Shown: positions 7,688 through 15,773, numbered from the stretch's first letter. The stretch: 52,808 nucleotides of DNA from a bacterium (GCA_030648265.1 JAUSHX010000003.1:1-52808); one strand, 5' to 3'. Notes: generated by a model from the letters alone, not told the origin. Numbers and translations: made by a program.

Positions 7688-7792
7688 ATGATTTTTATTG
7701 ATTAATAATTAACACTAATAATTTTTTCTCGCTAACGTAACTAACACCCGAAGGCGCCGGCAATACAAAAAGCGCATGAATGCAGTCGGACA

Positions 7793-7820
7793 ATAGTAAC
7801 AGACCGCATTTCCACGTCAA
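7793..7820 (-). promoter_or_regulatory. tuf promoter
   Basis: Minus-strand TTGACG (7815-7820), 16-bp spacer, TACTAT (7793-7798). The start would give a leader of about 100 nt before the tuf ATG at 7687. Confidence 0.6.
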
Positions 7821-7841
7821 GCCAAATTTGCGCATTAGGTG

Positions 7842-8117
7842 TTACCCGAATAGACGCTTGAGGCGGCGGTAAACTTCATCGTCCCCGCGCTTCCCGATGA
7901 GCGGAATCTTGAGGACGTTGCCCTCCACAAAATAGATGATTCGATAATCACCAGATTGAAGACGGCGGAGAGGGGTGTATCCCTCAAGCATTTTCGAGCG
8001 CACGGGCATCGGATGTCCTGAAAGAAGAAATATCTTGGCACTCACCTGCCGCTTTTGCTTTGTTGAAAGCGTCTCAAGAAAATCTTTCGCTTCCGGCCAA
8101 ATGTCAACCTTCAGCAT
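7842..8117 (-). CDS. RelE/ParE-family toxin
   Basis: This 91-residue protein has the RelE/ParE layout: an N-terminal strand (LKVDIWPEAKDFLETLSTKQKRQV), then the core LEGYTPLRRLQSGDYRIIYFVEGNVLKIPLIGKRGDDEVYRRL. The Arg-Leu-x-x-Gly-Asp-Tyr-Arg-Ile motif is the hallmark of the RelE group, whose members cleave ribosome-bound mRNA. The start overlaps the 3' end of the Phd-type antitoxin gene by 14 bp, a standard coupling. The pair lies between fusA and tuf, in what would be an uninterrupted operon in most bacteria. Confidence 0.88.
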   Translation of the reverse strand: MLKVDIWPEAKDFLETLSTKQKRQVSAKIFLLSGHPMPVRSKMLEGYTPLRRLQSGDYRIIYFVEGNVLKIPLIGKRGDDEVYRRLKRLFG

Positions 8118-8367
8118 GGAGAATCTTGCGCAGATATGCCTCGCTCGCCTTCACGCCAAGCGACTTGCTCTTTTGCATAATCTCCATCGCACGAGCGCCT
8201 AGGTACAAATCCTCTATAGACTCCATGTCTGCAGGCGAAATTACAAACGCGACGCGGCGGCCGTGGCGGCTAATCGCGACCGGCCTTCGCTGGGCGGCAT
8301 CAATAAGTTTGCCGAAGTTGTTCTTCGCTTTACTCGCTTCAAATGTAACTGTCTCTAATTTGCTCAT
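8104..8367 (-). CDS. Phd/YefM-family antitoxin
   Basis: This 87-residue protein begins with the Phd/YefM DNA-binding fold: VTFEASKAKNNFGKLIDAAQRRPVAISRHGRRVAFVISPADMESIE (residues 7-52). It continues with a helical C-terminal tail that would wrap the toxin. It precedes and overlaps the RelE-type toxin gene by 14 bp, as expected for an autoregulated module. No clear promoter palindrome is visible upstream; the stretch 8368-8400 is short and AT/GC mixed. Confidence 0.88.
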   Translation of the reverse strand: MSKLETVTFEASKAKNNFGKLIDAAQRRPVAISRHGRRVAFVISPADMESIEDLYLGARAMEIMQKSKSLGVKASEAYLRKILHAEG

Positions 8368-8458
8368 GCGTCCATAATAGCCCAGTTGGCCAATTCGTCA
8401 AGACTCCGCCAGCAGTGAACTCTTGCGAGGGACTTTGCCAACGCCATTGGCGCATCGC

Positions 8459-10843
8459 TTATCTCAATCTCTGGAGCAGTGACTTCAATGCCGACTCAAG
8501 CGCTGTCGCAGAGCTCGCGAGATTAGCGCGTCTTGTGTCATCGGAGCTTGTTGTCGGTGATGACTGGACCGTAAACGAAGTCCGTGCGAGTTCTTTGTCA
8601 GCTGTGTCATTCACATAGTACACAAGCTGATAGTTACCAGGAGTAGTTGGCGCTATGAGGGTTTTCGTGCCACTTGATAAGCCGTCAGTGTATACCCATG
8701 TCTTATCAACCCCGTTATTCCCTGCGCTTGGCCATGCCTCACCATTTTTTACTACAGTAACCCAATCTTTGGGATACGTAGTTCCTGGATTACTCCACGT
8801 GACGTGGATCGCTTCACCTGGAGTGAATACTGGTTTTGGTAGAGCAAGCTGAACACCAACTGCAATTGCAACTTGTTGCACGGTAAAGCTTATGGGGTAA
8901 TCATCAGTATTTATATTTCCGGCATTATCCATGCACCTTACATAGAAGGTATTTGCTCCTGATTGAACATTTACTGTTGTTGAATGATCGGTTGAGTTGT
9001 TAAAATTCCAAGAAGAGAAGTCATTCATGCCCCAGTAAGAGGTGTTTGGGTAACTCCCATTGACATACTTACAACGCGCCGGTTCATTGGTCTGCAAGCT
9101 TAACGTAAGCGAGGAAACTGGCGGTGTAATACCGGTCGGGCTACCGCTTGAACGAACTGGTTGGGTTGTGTCGGTAGCACTTACCAAAGTCACCGTAACT
9201 GCCTGTGAAGCCGAAGGACCATCCTTACCTGTTCCCGGATCATTTGCGCACCAAAGTTTGTAAGAGGTGGTTTGTAAAGGAGAAACTGTTTTTGATGCAC
9301 TGCCACTTGGAGGAACGCTCTCCTCGCTTGCGCCATACTGGAGAACGCAACGATTTGCGTCAGCTATCTTCCATGAAAGAGTGGCCGACTGACCAGCGGT
9401 AATTGTCGTTGGATTTGCGGTAAGGGTAAGCGTCGGCGTTCCGACGAAAGTAACGGTAACCGCCATTTCAGCGCTGGCAGAACCCGCGCTGTTGGAGACG
9501 GTGAACTTCGGCTTGTAGACGCCGTTGTATTTGTAGATGTGAGTGAATGTGGCTGATGTTTGGATTGATGTTTGGACCGGGCTGGATGCCATAGGAATGA
9601 GACTGGATCCTTCATCGCTCCACTGTACCGAGTATCTCAATTGCGCCCCTGCCTGATTCGGGACGGATGCTATGACTGTCCACGTGCCAGTCTGCCCTGC
9701 GTTCAGAGATGCCGGGCCTTCAATACCCTTCACAACTGGCGCACTGACGTTTGAGTTTGAATTGGTGACAATAATTGTTGCGGTGCCGACAGTGTCAACG
9801 TGCCCGTCTTGATATTGTTCCGGATTTGTTTTTAGTGTTGCAACGTACGAGCCTGGGGCAGTGTACACGTGGCTCTCATTTACATTGAGCGACGTGCATC
9901 CTTCAGCACAAGCAACAAATGCAGGTGTGGAACCATCACCAAAATCAAGGATGTAATGAATACCTACTGAAGCAGTGCCGAAAAACGCCACCTTAAGCGG
10001 CGCGGAACCAGATGCCGGCGAAGCGGTGAAGGATGAGGCAATGCCGCAACTAAAACTTGCAGATTCATTGTTACCGTCAATTGTTGTGTTCGCGCTTCCT
10101 ACACAATCACTCCTCCACGTGATTGAGTTGCCTTTGGATCCCTTTACGTTAGCTACACATGAGGCAACACCAGAACAACTAAATTGGAATTGAAAATCAT
10201 CCGCAAGACGCATGGTTCCATAGCATTTTCGTTCTGTCGTCGCACCATTGAAGACGCATTTTACTTGTTCAGAAACAGTAGAGGGGCGAACTGGTGATGT
10301 TCCTGAGGTCGTTGGTTGTGTCGGTTGAGGTGTCGGTTGAGCCGGCGTTGTTGCACCCCCACACGTCGCATCCTTAATCTTTCCACGGGTCAATGGCCCT
10401 GTGTATCCAGTCGGGTTGAGTGAAAGACCTGTTTGATAACTTTTAATCGCATTGACTGTCATCTGTCCATAAAAACCAGTCGGCTCGGTATTTAGATATC
10501 CATTTGTCTGAAGGAAATCCTGCAATTCAGAAACATCGCCGCCTGTTTTAAAGTCGGTTGAGCGATAGCCAATATTGTTTTGTAAATCTACGCACGTTGA
10601 GGGCGCGCTTGGGGGAAGGTCGCCTTGATTTGGAAACGTTGATACTTGCGTCGCCGTAGTACTTTGAGCGCTCTTTAGTTGATTAATTTGCGCAAGTAGA
10701 GCACTAACCTGCGCCTGCAAATCGCTTAAAGTGTCTGCGGAAGCGAGTAATGGAGTAACGAGCAACACGAGACCAAGACCAGCTAACGCGGTTCTTTTAA
10801 GCATGGAGAAATTTGCTACTTTGTAATCTAGAAATGATGGCAC
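8459..10843 (-). CDS. Large secreted protein with peptidoglycan-binding, PKD and Ig-like domains
   Basis: This 794-residue protein has an N-terminal signal (LKRTALAGLGLVLLVTPLLASA). The Met at residue 14 may be the real start. A short coiled coil follows (LSDLQAQVSALLAQINQLK). Residues about 83-161 are a peptidoglycan-binding repeat domain with the usual FQ/LQ-x-FLQTNGY, GFYGQMTVNAIKSYQ and GPLTRGKI motifs. After a Pro/Thr linker come a Cys-containing beta domain, a PKD-like domain (DFGDGSTP, SHVYTAPGSYVATLK, about 271-360) and three or four Ig-like domains separated by TSAT/VTVT strands. A Ser-rich C-terminal helix ends the protein. Such proteins decorate the CPR cell wall; attachment to other cells is inferred only. 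It was inserted between fusA and tuf. Confidence 0.9.
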   Translation of the reverse strand: MPSFLDYKVANFSMLKRTALAGLGLVLLVTPLLASADTLSDLQAQVSALLAQINQLKSAQSTTATQVSTFPNQGDLPPSAPSTCVDLQNNIGYRSTDFKTGGDVSELQDFLQTNGYLNTEPTGFYGQMTVNAIKSYQTGLSLNPTGYTGPLTRGKIKDATCGGATTPAQPTPQPTQPTTSGTSPVRPSTVSEQVKCVFNGATTERKCYGTMRLADDFQFQFSCSGVASCVANVKGSKGNSITWRSDCVGSANTTIDGNNESASFSCGIASSFTASPASGSAPLKVAFFGTASVGIHYILDFGDGSTPAFVACAEGCTSLNVNESHVYTAPGSYVATLKTNPEQYQDGHVDTVGTATIIVTNSNSNVSAPVVKGIEGPASLNAGQTGTWTVIASVPNQAGAQLRYSVQWSDEGSSLIPMASSPVQTSIQTSATFTHIYKYNGVYKPKFTVSNSAGSASAEMAVTVTFVGTPTLTLTANPTTITAGQSATLSWKIADANRCVLQYGASEESVPPSGSASKTVSPLQTTSYKLWCANDPGTGKDGPSASQAVTVTLVSATDTTQPVRSSGSPTGITPPVSSLTLSLQTNEPARCKYVNGSYPNTSYWGMNDFSSWNFNNSTDHSTTVNVQSGANTFYVRCMDNAGNINTDDYPISFTVQQVAIAVGVQLALPKPVFTPGEAIHVTWSNPGTTYPKDWVTVVKNGEAWPSAGNNGVDKTWVYTDGLSSGTKTLIAPTTPGNYQLVYYVNDTADKELARTSFTVQSSPTTSSDDTRRANLASSATALESALKSLLQRLR

Positions 10844-10898
10844 ATTTTTAGCTTTTGTCTATAGCGTTTTTCAGGATTTTGGGAATAGTGCCGCACCA

Positions 10899-11621
10899 CT
10901 ATTTCCAGGGTAATTTCCGGCGTTTCTTGTATTCGAGCACAAGTGCAAGAAGATACGGAGCGCTGGGGCCTCTCCGATCATTGTGAGTATATTCATCGAG
11001 CAACCGGACAATGTTCGTAGTTGATTTGAGCCCGACACTTTCAGTCATGTGCGGAAATAATTCCTGAAAACTCGGCTTCTTTCCGGATAAGAAATCCGTC
11101 TGTGCAAAATCCATCTCCGCGGCGGTTGCGCGAACCCATTCATCCGGCGTAAGTTCCCGTGCGAAGCGAGACCTTATATCCCTCTCTGCACTCTCTTGGT
11201 CCACAACTGTTTCAGCCAGTTTATCAAGAATTCCAAAATACATGTCCAGTATCGCCCAGAAACGGTTTGGTTCTTCTATCAGTTGCTGATGTGTGAAATG
11301 AGTTATTAGATAACTTATTGCCGAGAAATCTTCTGGCAGTTGTTTACGTGCTTCGGCGATTGCCTCAGGCGAAAGAGCTGGGCCGGCTTTAAGTTCGTCT
11401 AACATTTCTCCAGCTTTGATTACAACACTCTTCCTTCGTACTCTGTCTGGGTTGTCCCAGTCACTGTAGACTGCAAAACCCTCGGCTCTCACGGAGGCTG
11501 CTATTTTTGCCTGTTCCTGTTCCCTGCGTTGCTGTGCGTTTTTTTCAATTCTATCGCGGACAGAAAATACATTGTTCCTAACAAGAGGAGGTTTTGGTTT
11601 TTCGGGGCCTGACTCATCCAT
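10899..11621 (-). CDS. Cytosolic helical protein of unknown function
   Basis: This 240-residue protein has no signal or membrane segment. The first 45 residues are charged and probably coiled coil (VRDRIEKNAQQRREQEQAKIAASVRA). A mainly helical body follows, with long amphipathic stretches (SAISYLITHFTHQQLI, FWAILDMYFGILDKLAETVVDQESAERDIRSRF). It ends in a basic tail (EYKKRRKLPWK). I do not recognise a family. It lies 137 bp downstream of fusA on the same strand, beyond a fusA-tail remnant, and is followed by the surface protein gene. It may be a lineage-specific protein acquired with that segment. Confidence 0.65.
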   Translation of the reverse strand: MDESGPEKPKPPLVRNNVFSVRDRIEKNAQQRREQEQAKIAASVRAEGFAVYSDWDNPDRVRRKSVVIKAGEMLDELKAGPALSPEAIAEARKQLPEDFSAISYLITHFTHQQLIEEPNRFWAILDMYFGILDKLAETVVDQESAERDIRSRFARELTPDEWVRATAAEMDFAQTDFLSGKKPSFQELFPHMTESVGLKSTTNIVRLLDEYTHNDRRGPSAPYLLALVLEYKKRRKLPWK

Positions 11622-11669
11622 ACCTCAAGTATACCCGAAACGGAAATACGGGTGCGCAACATCCTCCCA

Positions 11670-11702
11670 CTACTTTCTTGAAGCGATTATCTCGTCTGCA
11701 AC
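11670..11702 (-). pseudogene. Second copy of the fusA 3' end
   Basis: On the minus strand this reads VADEIIASRK followed by TAG. The genuine fusA ends VADDIIASRK with TAA at 11758. Eight of the eleven codons differ in sequence, and only one of those differences changes an amino acid. It lies 55 bp beyond the fusA stop, with a GTAGTGAGC-type hairpin (11702-11732) in between. Confidence 0.8.
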
Positions 11703-11732
11703 CCCAGTAGTAGAGCAAAGCTCACTACGGGG
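11702..11732. repeat. CCCCGTAGTGAGC-type hairpin
   Basis: Imperfect palindrome (CCCC, GTAGT, GAGC arms with one bulge) separating the real fusA tail from its second copy. A related motif (GCGTGCTTCGCTCTGCTAC, then GGGG) occurs at 45342-45365 after the RNase Y gene. Confidence 0.55.
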
Positions 11733-11757
11733 CAGGCATTTTTCGGCACTGTGACTT

Positions 11758-13896
11758 TTACTTACGCGAAGCGATGATGTCATCGGCTACATTCTTGGGA
11801 ACGATTGCATAGTGAGAAAATTCCAAGTTTGGAACTGCTCGGCCTTCCGTGAGAGAGCGAAGTTGTGTGGTGAAGCCGAAGAGTTCTGATAACGGAACTT
11901 TTGCGGTGATTAATTTCACTTGTCCGCGCTCGCCCATCGCTTCAATCTGTCCGCGTTTGGAATTGATGCTTCCCGTAACATCGCCCATGAATTTCTCGGG
12001 CGTGACGACTTCCAACTTCATAATCGGTTCAAGAATGACGGGCTTTGCCAATCGCATCGCTTCCTGCATCGCGTTGATTGCCGCAAGTTTGAAAGCAATT
12101 TCTGAAGAGTCCACATCGTGGTACGAGCCGTCGTACAATTCCACTGAAACATCCACCACCGGGAACCCCGCTTGGATGCCGCGCCCCATCGCTTCTATTA
12201 TTCCTTTCTTTACGGGCTGAATATACTCTTGAGGAATCACGCCGCCTTTGATGCTGTTGATGAATTCAAAGTGGTCTTCTCTGTCAACATTGTTTTTTAT
12301 CTTCTTCCCCTCAACGACCGGTTCCATCGGCTTCACGCGAATTTTCACGTGGCCGTACTGGCCGCGGCCACCCGTTTGTTTAATGTGTTTGTATTCCACA
12401 TCGGAAGTTCCCTGCACCGTTTCGCGATAGGCGACTTGCGGTTTGCCCGTGGTTGCCTCAACGCCGAATTCACGGCGCATACGGTCAACAATTATTTCAA
12501 GGTGAAGCTCGCCCATGCCGGAAACAATCGTCTCCATAGTCTCCGGGTCGGAAGCGACGCGAAATGTCGGGTCTTCGTCCGAGAGGCGCGAAAGCGCCAT
12601 GCCCATCTTCTCCTGGTCAACTTTTGTCTTCGGCTCAATGCGCATGGAGATGACGGGCTCGGGGAATATAATTGCCTCAAGTGCAATCGGGTGGTCCTCG
12701 TCGCACAGCGTCTGGCCGATTTTTATTTCTTTGAGGCCGACTCCCGCGGCGATTTCTCCCGCATACACTTCTTTCAAGTCCTCGCGCTTGTCTGCTTGCA
12801 AACGCACGATGCGCCCCAAGCGCTCCTTCCTGCGAGTAGTCGCGTTATATATAAAATCACCCGCTTTGATGGTGCCGGAATATACGCGGAAAAAGGAGAG
12901 TGCGCCCACGAACGGGTCTACCTGCAATTTGAAGACGAGCGCGGCGAAAGGCGCGTTATCATCTGAAACTCGCGTCTCCGCATCACCGGTGTCCGGATTG
13001 TTTCCCTTCGCCGGAGGTAAGTCAAGAGGGCTCGGTAGATAATCCACTACGCCGTCAAGCACTAGCTGTACTCCTTTGTTCTTCAACGATGAGCCGACGT
13101 AAACAGGGAAGATTTTATTTTCTACAACCGCCTTGCGAAGCGTCTTTTTGAGCATTTCAACTGAAATTTCTTTTCCTTCCAAATATTCGCTCATGAGCGC
13201 GTCGTCATTCTCAACAATTCTCTCCACTAGCTCGTGGCGGAGCACATCCACTTCGGTTTTCAAGTCGGCCGGAACTTCTCCGGCGACGACAGTCGCGCCC
13301 ATTTCCCCTTCAAAGTGATAGCTTTTCATCATGAGTAAATCCACGACGCCTTCAAACTTGTCTTCAAGTCCGATGGGGAGTTGCATACGCACCGCTTTGG
13401 TGGAAAGACGCTCCAAAATGCTCGCGTATGATTTATCAAATGATGCGCCAGTGCGGTCTAGTTTATTTATGTAGCACAGGCGGGGCACATTGGCCTCCTC
13501 GGCGTAGCGCCAGTTGGTTTCTGATTGCGGTTCCACTCCTGCAACGCCGTCAAAAACGACGACCGCGCCGTCCAACACGCGCATGGAGCGCTTCACTTCG
13601 GATGTGAAGTCAATGTGGCCGGGGGTGTCAATAATATTGAAACGGTGTTTGTAGGAAGTGTCGGCGCCCATGTAGGAAGGATTCCAGAAACATGTGATGG
13701 CGGCGGCAGTGATGGTGATTCCGCGCTCGCGCTCCTGTTCCATCCAGTCGGTCACCGTGTTGCCCTCGTGCACCTCGCCGATTTTGTGCGACATTCCGGT
13801 ATAAAAAAGGATGCGCTCGGATGTGGTCGTCTTACCCGCGTCAATGTGCGCGATGATTCCAAAATTCCTCACCTTCTCTAAGGGGTAATCTCGCAT
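11758..13896 (-). CDS. fusA: Elongation factor G
   Basis: EF-G is the translocase GTPase. At 712 residues it is full length. GTPase motifs are AHIDAGKTTTSERILFYTG (17-35), RGITITAA, DTPGHIDFTSEV and NKLDRTGA. Domain II, III, IV and V signatures follow, including GMGELHLEI and VAYRETV. Domain IV ends with GSINSKRGQIEAMGERGQ and the family tail LTEGRAVPNLEFSHYAIVPKNVADDIIASRK. It lies 1.9 kb from rpsL/rpsG and 4 kb from tuf, so the operon is interrupted on both sides. Its 5' leader (13897-14090) carries a large inverted repeat and a possible GTG-started upstream ORF, and its 3' side carries a diverged copy of its own tail. Confidence 0.98.
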   Translation of the reverse strand: MRDYPLEKVRNFGIIAHIDAGKTTTSERILFYTGMSHKIGEVHEGNTVTDWMEQERERGITITAAAITCFWNPSYMGADTSYKHRFNIIDTPGHIDFTSEVKRSMRVLDGAVVVFDGVAGVEPQSETNWRYAEEANVPRLCYINKLDRTGASFDKSYASILERLSTKAVRMQLPIGLEDKFEGVVDLLMMKSYHFEGEMGATVVAGEVPADLKTEVDVLRHELVERIVENDDALMSEYLEGKEISVEMLKKTLRKAVVENKIFPVYVGSSLKNKGVQLVLDGVVDYLPSPLDLPPAKGNNPDTGDAETRVSDDNAPFAALVFKLQVDPFVGALSFFRVYSGTIKAGDFIYNATTRRKERLGRIVRLQADKREDLKEVYAGEIAAGVGLKEIKIGQTLCDEDHPIALEAIIFPEPVISMRIEPKTKVDQEKMGMALSRLSDEDPTFRVASDPETMETIVSGMGELHLEIIVDRMRREFGVEATTGKPQVAYRETVQGTSDVEYKHIKQTGGRGQYGHVKIRVKPMEPVVEGKKIKNNVDREDHFEFINSIKGGVIPQEYIQPVKKGIIEAMGRGIQAGFPVVDVSVELYDGSYHDVDSSEIAFKLAAINAMQEAMRLAKPVILEPIMKLEVVTPEKFMGDVTGSINSKRGQIEAMGERGQVKLITAKVPLSELFGFTTQLRSLTEGRAVPNLEFSHYAIVPKNVADDIIASRK

Positions 13897-14090
13897 ATTT
13901 TTGTTATGAGCCTTGGCGAATTAGAAAAACAGCGACCCAGCACCATTTTGATATCCCATAACTGTATCTCGAGGTCTCGAGTCGGTTGAGACAGTCTCAA
14001 CAGAGTTTCAACGTCTTACCAAGAGCTCGGATACCAAAATGGTGCTGGGTGATGAAAACAATAGTCACTATCGTTCCTTTGTTTTCTATC
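13897..14090 (-). promoter_or_regulatory. fusA leader with 21-bp inverted repeat and putative uORF
   Basis: Arms 13936-13956 and 14029-14049 (21 bp, one G-T pair) begin CCCAGCACC and enclose two inner hairpins, GTTGAGA/TCTCAAC and CTCGAG/CTCGAG. Upstream, AAAGGA precedes a GTG at 14068 that opens a 23-codon ORF into the structure (stop at 13997). After the right arm comes TTCTAATTCG, then GCTCATAACAA, just before the ATG. This downstream box matches that of the nusA leader. Confidence 0.65.
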
Positions 14091-14163
14091 AAAATAAAAA
14101 CGCCGAAGGCGTGGAGGGATAATACCGCAAATTTATAAAAAGTGAAGAGGCAAATTGCCAATA

Positions 14164-14463
14164 CTAGATTGCCATGCGGCCTGTTTGAGTCCCGATACAG
14201 ACAGAACTTTTACAGGAACACGTGACTACCATAACCGCAACGGACATACCAGGCGGGGATATGCGCGTATTTTGGCCTTTTGTTATACAGCCCCCAAGAA
14301 ACTGTTCGCAATCAGTATCAGTAGCGCACGTATTTACACAGCCGATTTGACCCTTTTCACGGTCATAAACACATCCTGCCGTTCGAATATCCAGCGTTCG
14401 CCACACGTAGATGCCTCCCCCTGCGAGAAGTAGCATGACTAAGAGTCCGAGAAAGTACTTCAT
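14164..14463 (-). CDS. Small cysteine-rich membrane-anchored or exported protein
   Basis: This 99-residue protein has one N-terminal hydrophobic segment (YFLGLLVMLLLAGGGIYVW, residues 3-21). The rest lies outside the membrane and contains eight cysteines (31, 42, 46, 52, 59, 82, 84, 89), enough for four disulfides. The spacing (C-x3-C-x5-C) recalls small disulfide-rich binding or inhibitor domains, but I cannot name a family. No ribosome site is obvious. It stands alone between fusA and the zinc-ribbon pair, with a gap of 270 bp on the fusA side that is filled by the fusA leader. Confidence 0.6.
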   Translation of the reverse strand: MKYFLGLLVMLLLAGGGIYVWRTLDIRTAGCVYDREKGQIGCVNTCATDTDCEQFLGGCITKGQNTRISPPGMSVAVMVVTCSCKSSVCIGTQTGRMAI

Positions 14464-14509
14464 ATCTTTAGCATATAACGCAAAGTGTGCGGATTTCGGG
14501 TTCCTGTTC

Positions 14510-14653
14510 CTATTGTTCTATCAGTTGCTTGCGCTCTCGCTCAAACTCCTTGAGTCGCGAAAGGTCGCGGTTCGTCCAACGGCAGGCTCCGCACATTTTG
14601 TGCGGCTTGCACAACGTACACGAACGTTTTTTCAGTTTCGTCCTTTTGCGCAT
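14510..14653 (-). CDS. Very small zinc-ribbon-like protein (47 aa)
   Basis: Starting at MRKRTKLKKRSC, the 47-residue product has CTLC, a KPHKMCGAC segment and then a charged helix (TNRDLSRLKEFERERKQL). Four cysteines in two close pairs suggest one zinc ion. Short proteins with the CxLCKPHKM core are widespread in bacteria with no known role, as far as I recall. A longer reading to 14737 would run antisense through the neighbouring gene and is unlikely. The -10-like TATACT lies eight bases before the ATG, so the mRNA is probably leaderless. Confidence 0.6.
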   Translation of the reverse strand: MRKRTKLKKRSCTLCKPHKMCGACRWTNRDLSRLKEFERERKQLIEQ

Positions 14654-14675
14654 ACCATTGCAGTATAATCCTTTA
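14654..14675. promoter_or_regulatory. Shared divergent promoter core for two leaderless genes
   Basis: Only 22 bp separate two divergent start codons. The plus strand has TATAAT (14664-14669) six bases before the ATG at 14676. The minus strand has TATACT at the same place, eight bases before the ATG at 14653. The two -10 boxes overlap, so the genes should compete for polymerase. Confidence 0.55.
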
Positions 14676-15017
14676 ATGGCCAACCGAAAGATTCTTAAAC
14701 GGCTCAAGAGGAAATGCAGTGTCTGCGGCAAAAACATCTGTGCGATTGTTTATAACAATCGCAAAATTCGAGGCGGACATTACTTCGGGAAGATACCGCT
14801 CTATCGAAAATCCGAGATGAACAAAATGGGCCGAAGCGGGGCACACAAATCAAAAATAAGTCGGACATGGACGGTTAACGTCTACAACTACGATCCAAAA
14901 TCTTATGCGCATTTTGAATATTGGGAGTGCCCGCAATGCTATTGGCATCCGACAATGAAAGCCAGTCCGATACAGCAAGCCGCAATCAAGGCAACGCTGA
15001 AAAAACGAAAACGGTAG
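14676..15017 (+). CDS. Basic zinc-ribbon protein of unknown function
   Basis: This 113-residue protein starts at MANRKILKRLKRKCSVCG. The longer frame upstream is rejected because it overlaps the divergent gene. It has two CxxC pairs about 75 residues apart (CSVCG and CPQCYW), a basic N-terminus and a basic C-terminus (ATLKKRKR), and aromatic-rich strands (TWTVNVYNYDPKSYAHFEYWECPQC). It looks like a nucleic-acid-binding zinc protein, but I cannot place it. Expression is probably leaderless from the promoter at 14664. It converges on the PIN toxin gene, with 11 bp between stops. Confidence 0.65.
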   Translation: MANRKILKRLKRKCSVCGKNICAIVYNNRKIRGGHYFGKIPLYRKSEMNKMGRSGAHKSKISRTWTVNVYNYDPKSYAHFEYWECPQCYWHPTMKASPIQQAAIKATLKKRKR

Positions 15018-15028
15018 CTGGCTGATTA

Positions 15029-15466
15029 TCACCGTTCGAAAAGCTTGACAAGATCTCCCGGTTTAAGAATCTTAAGATTTCTTTGTTTCGCAACTTCAAC
15101 AATAGCCGCTTTAAAAAACTCATTGTCGAGTGTTACCAGAAAATCGCTTTCAGCAATTGCCGAAGCGAGAATCGGAGCATCTTTCTTGGAAATCAACTTT
15201 TCCGCGGCGGTCACTTCCCGCTTGCTGGGGTTTGAAATTGTCGCTACATCTGCAAGCCCAATCGTGGCAAACAAGTTAGAAATAAGTGCCGGTTGGTCGC
15301 TAAACTTTATTGTGAGCGTCCTCCGTACTTCCTCAAAAACGTACTCATTGATTTCAAGAGCAAGGGCATCAGAAAGCTGCGTAAGAAGATAGTAGCTGCC
15401 GCCCCGCGGAGAAAGAAGAGCGGCGATGATGACGCTTGAGTCGAGAAATACCCTCGGCTTATGCAT
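15029..15466 (-). CDS. PIN-domain ribonuclease toxin (VapC-like)
   Basis: This 145-residue PIN domain has FLDSSVIIAALLSP (first Asp, residue 9), a central acidic region (ALEINEYVFEEVRRTL) and KKDAPILASAIAESDFLVTLDNEFF, which holds the remaining catalytic acidic residues. PIN toxins cleave tRNA or rRNA using Mg2+ or Mn2+. The start overlaps the stop region of a 56-residue gene (15459-15629) by 8 bp, giving a classic antitoxin-toxin arrangement. The module lies directly downstream of rpsG and its tail remnants. Confidence 0.85.
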   Translation of the reverse strand: MHKPRVFLDSSVIIAALLSPRGGSYYLLTQLSDALALEINEYVFEEVRRTLTIKFSDQPALISNLFATIGLADVATISNPSKREVTAAEKLISKKDAPILASAIAESDFLVTLDNEFFKAAIVEVAKQRNLKILKPGDLVKLFER

Positions 15467-15629
15467 ACCGCTCTTTATAGAGCTTTGCGCGAACTTTTTT
15501 AACCGTTGCCTTTACTTTTCGCCAATTCTTTTCATCAATAGAGAAATCCGGCTGAGGCATAGCCCTTTTTAACAATTTTACTTCTGTCTCAATTCTCGTA
15601 AGACGTTTTTGTATCGCCGCATTGATCAT
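15459..15629 (-). CDS. Small antitoxin partner of the PIN toxin (56 aa)
   Basis: This 56-residue protein runs from ATG at 15629 to TAA at 15459 and overlaps the PIN gene by 8 bp. It is highly charged and helical: MINAAIQKRLTRIETEVKLLKRA, then PQPDFSIDEKNWRKVKATVKKVRAKLY. The N-terminus looks like a coiled-coil dimerisation region and the C-terminus like the toxin-binding arm. No standard DNA-binding fold is visible, unlike VapB proteins. Its role is inferred from size, charge and the overlap. Confidence 0.7.
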   Translation of the reverse strand: MINAAIQKRLTRIETEVKLLKRAMPQPDFSIDEKNWRKVKATVKKVRAKLYKERYA

Positions 15630-15650
15630 TTAACAATTATAGCATGCGGC

Positions 15651-15686
15651 TTATTGCCAGGCAAAATGCGCGCATTCATGCGGACA
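15651..15686 (-). pseudogene. Short third copy of the rpsG 3' end
   Basis: The minus-strand frame ends ECAHFAWQ and a stop. The first 16 bases after the stop-side Gln codon match the real rpsG tail (AHFAW) at 15 of 16 positions. It lies 22 bp upstream of the PIN-module antitoxin start. Confidence 0.5.
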
Positions 15687-15773
15687 TGTTCTATTTTGAA
15701 ACTCGAATTGCTTCGCTACTGCTCGAAATTACCAAGCAAAATATGCGAATGCTTTGTTGGCTCCCTCCGAGGC
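15687..15773 (-). pseudogene. Second copy of the rpsG 3' end plus flanking DNA
   Basis: The minus strand reads EGANKAFAYFAW and TAA (15729-15773), against AEANKAFAHFAW and TAA in the real gene. Similarity continues about 40 bp past the stop codon (15687-15728 against 15939-15985), including CTCGAAATTACC. The duplicated unit therefore includes the terminator-side DNA, not just coding sequence. Confidence 0.8.

Noticed and set aside
12172-12966. A 264-residue plus-strand ORF opposite fusA
   Set aside because: It is an antisense frame of a well-supported EF-G gene, with no ribosome site or family motif.
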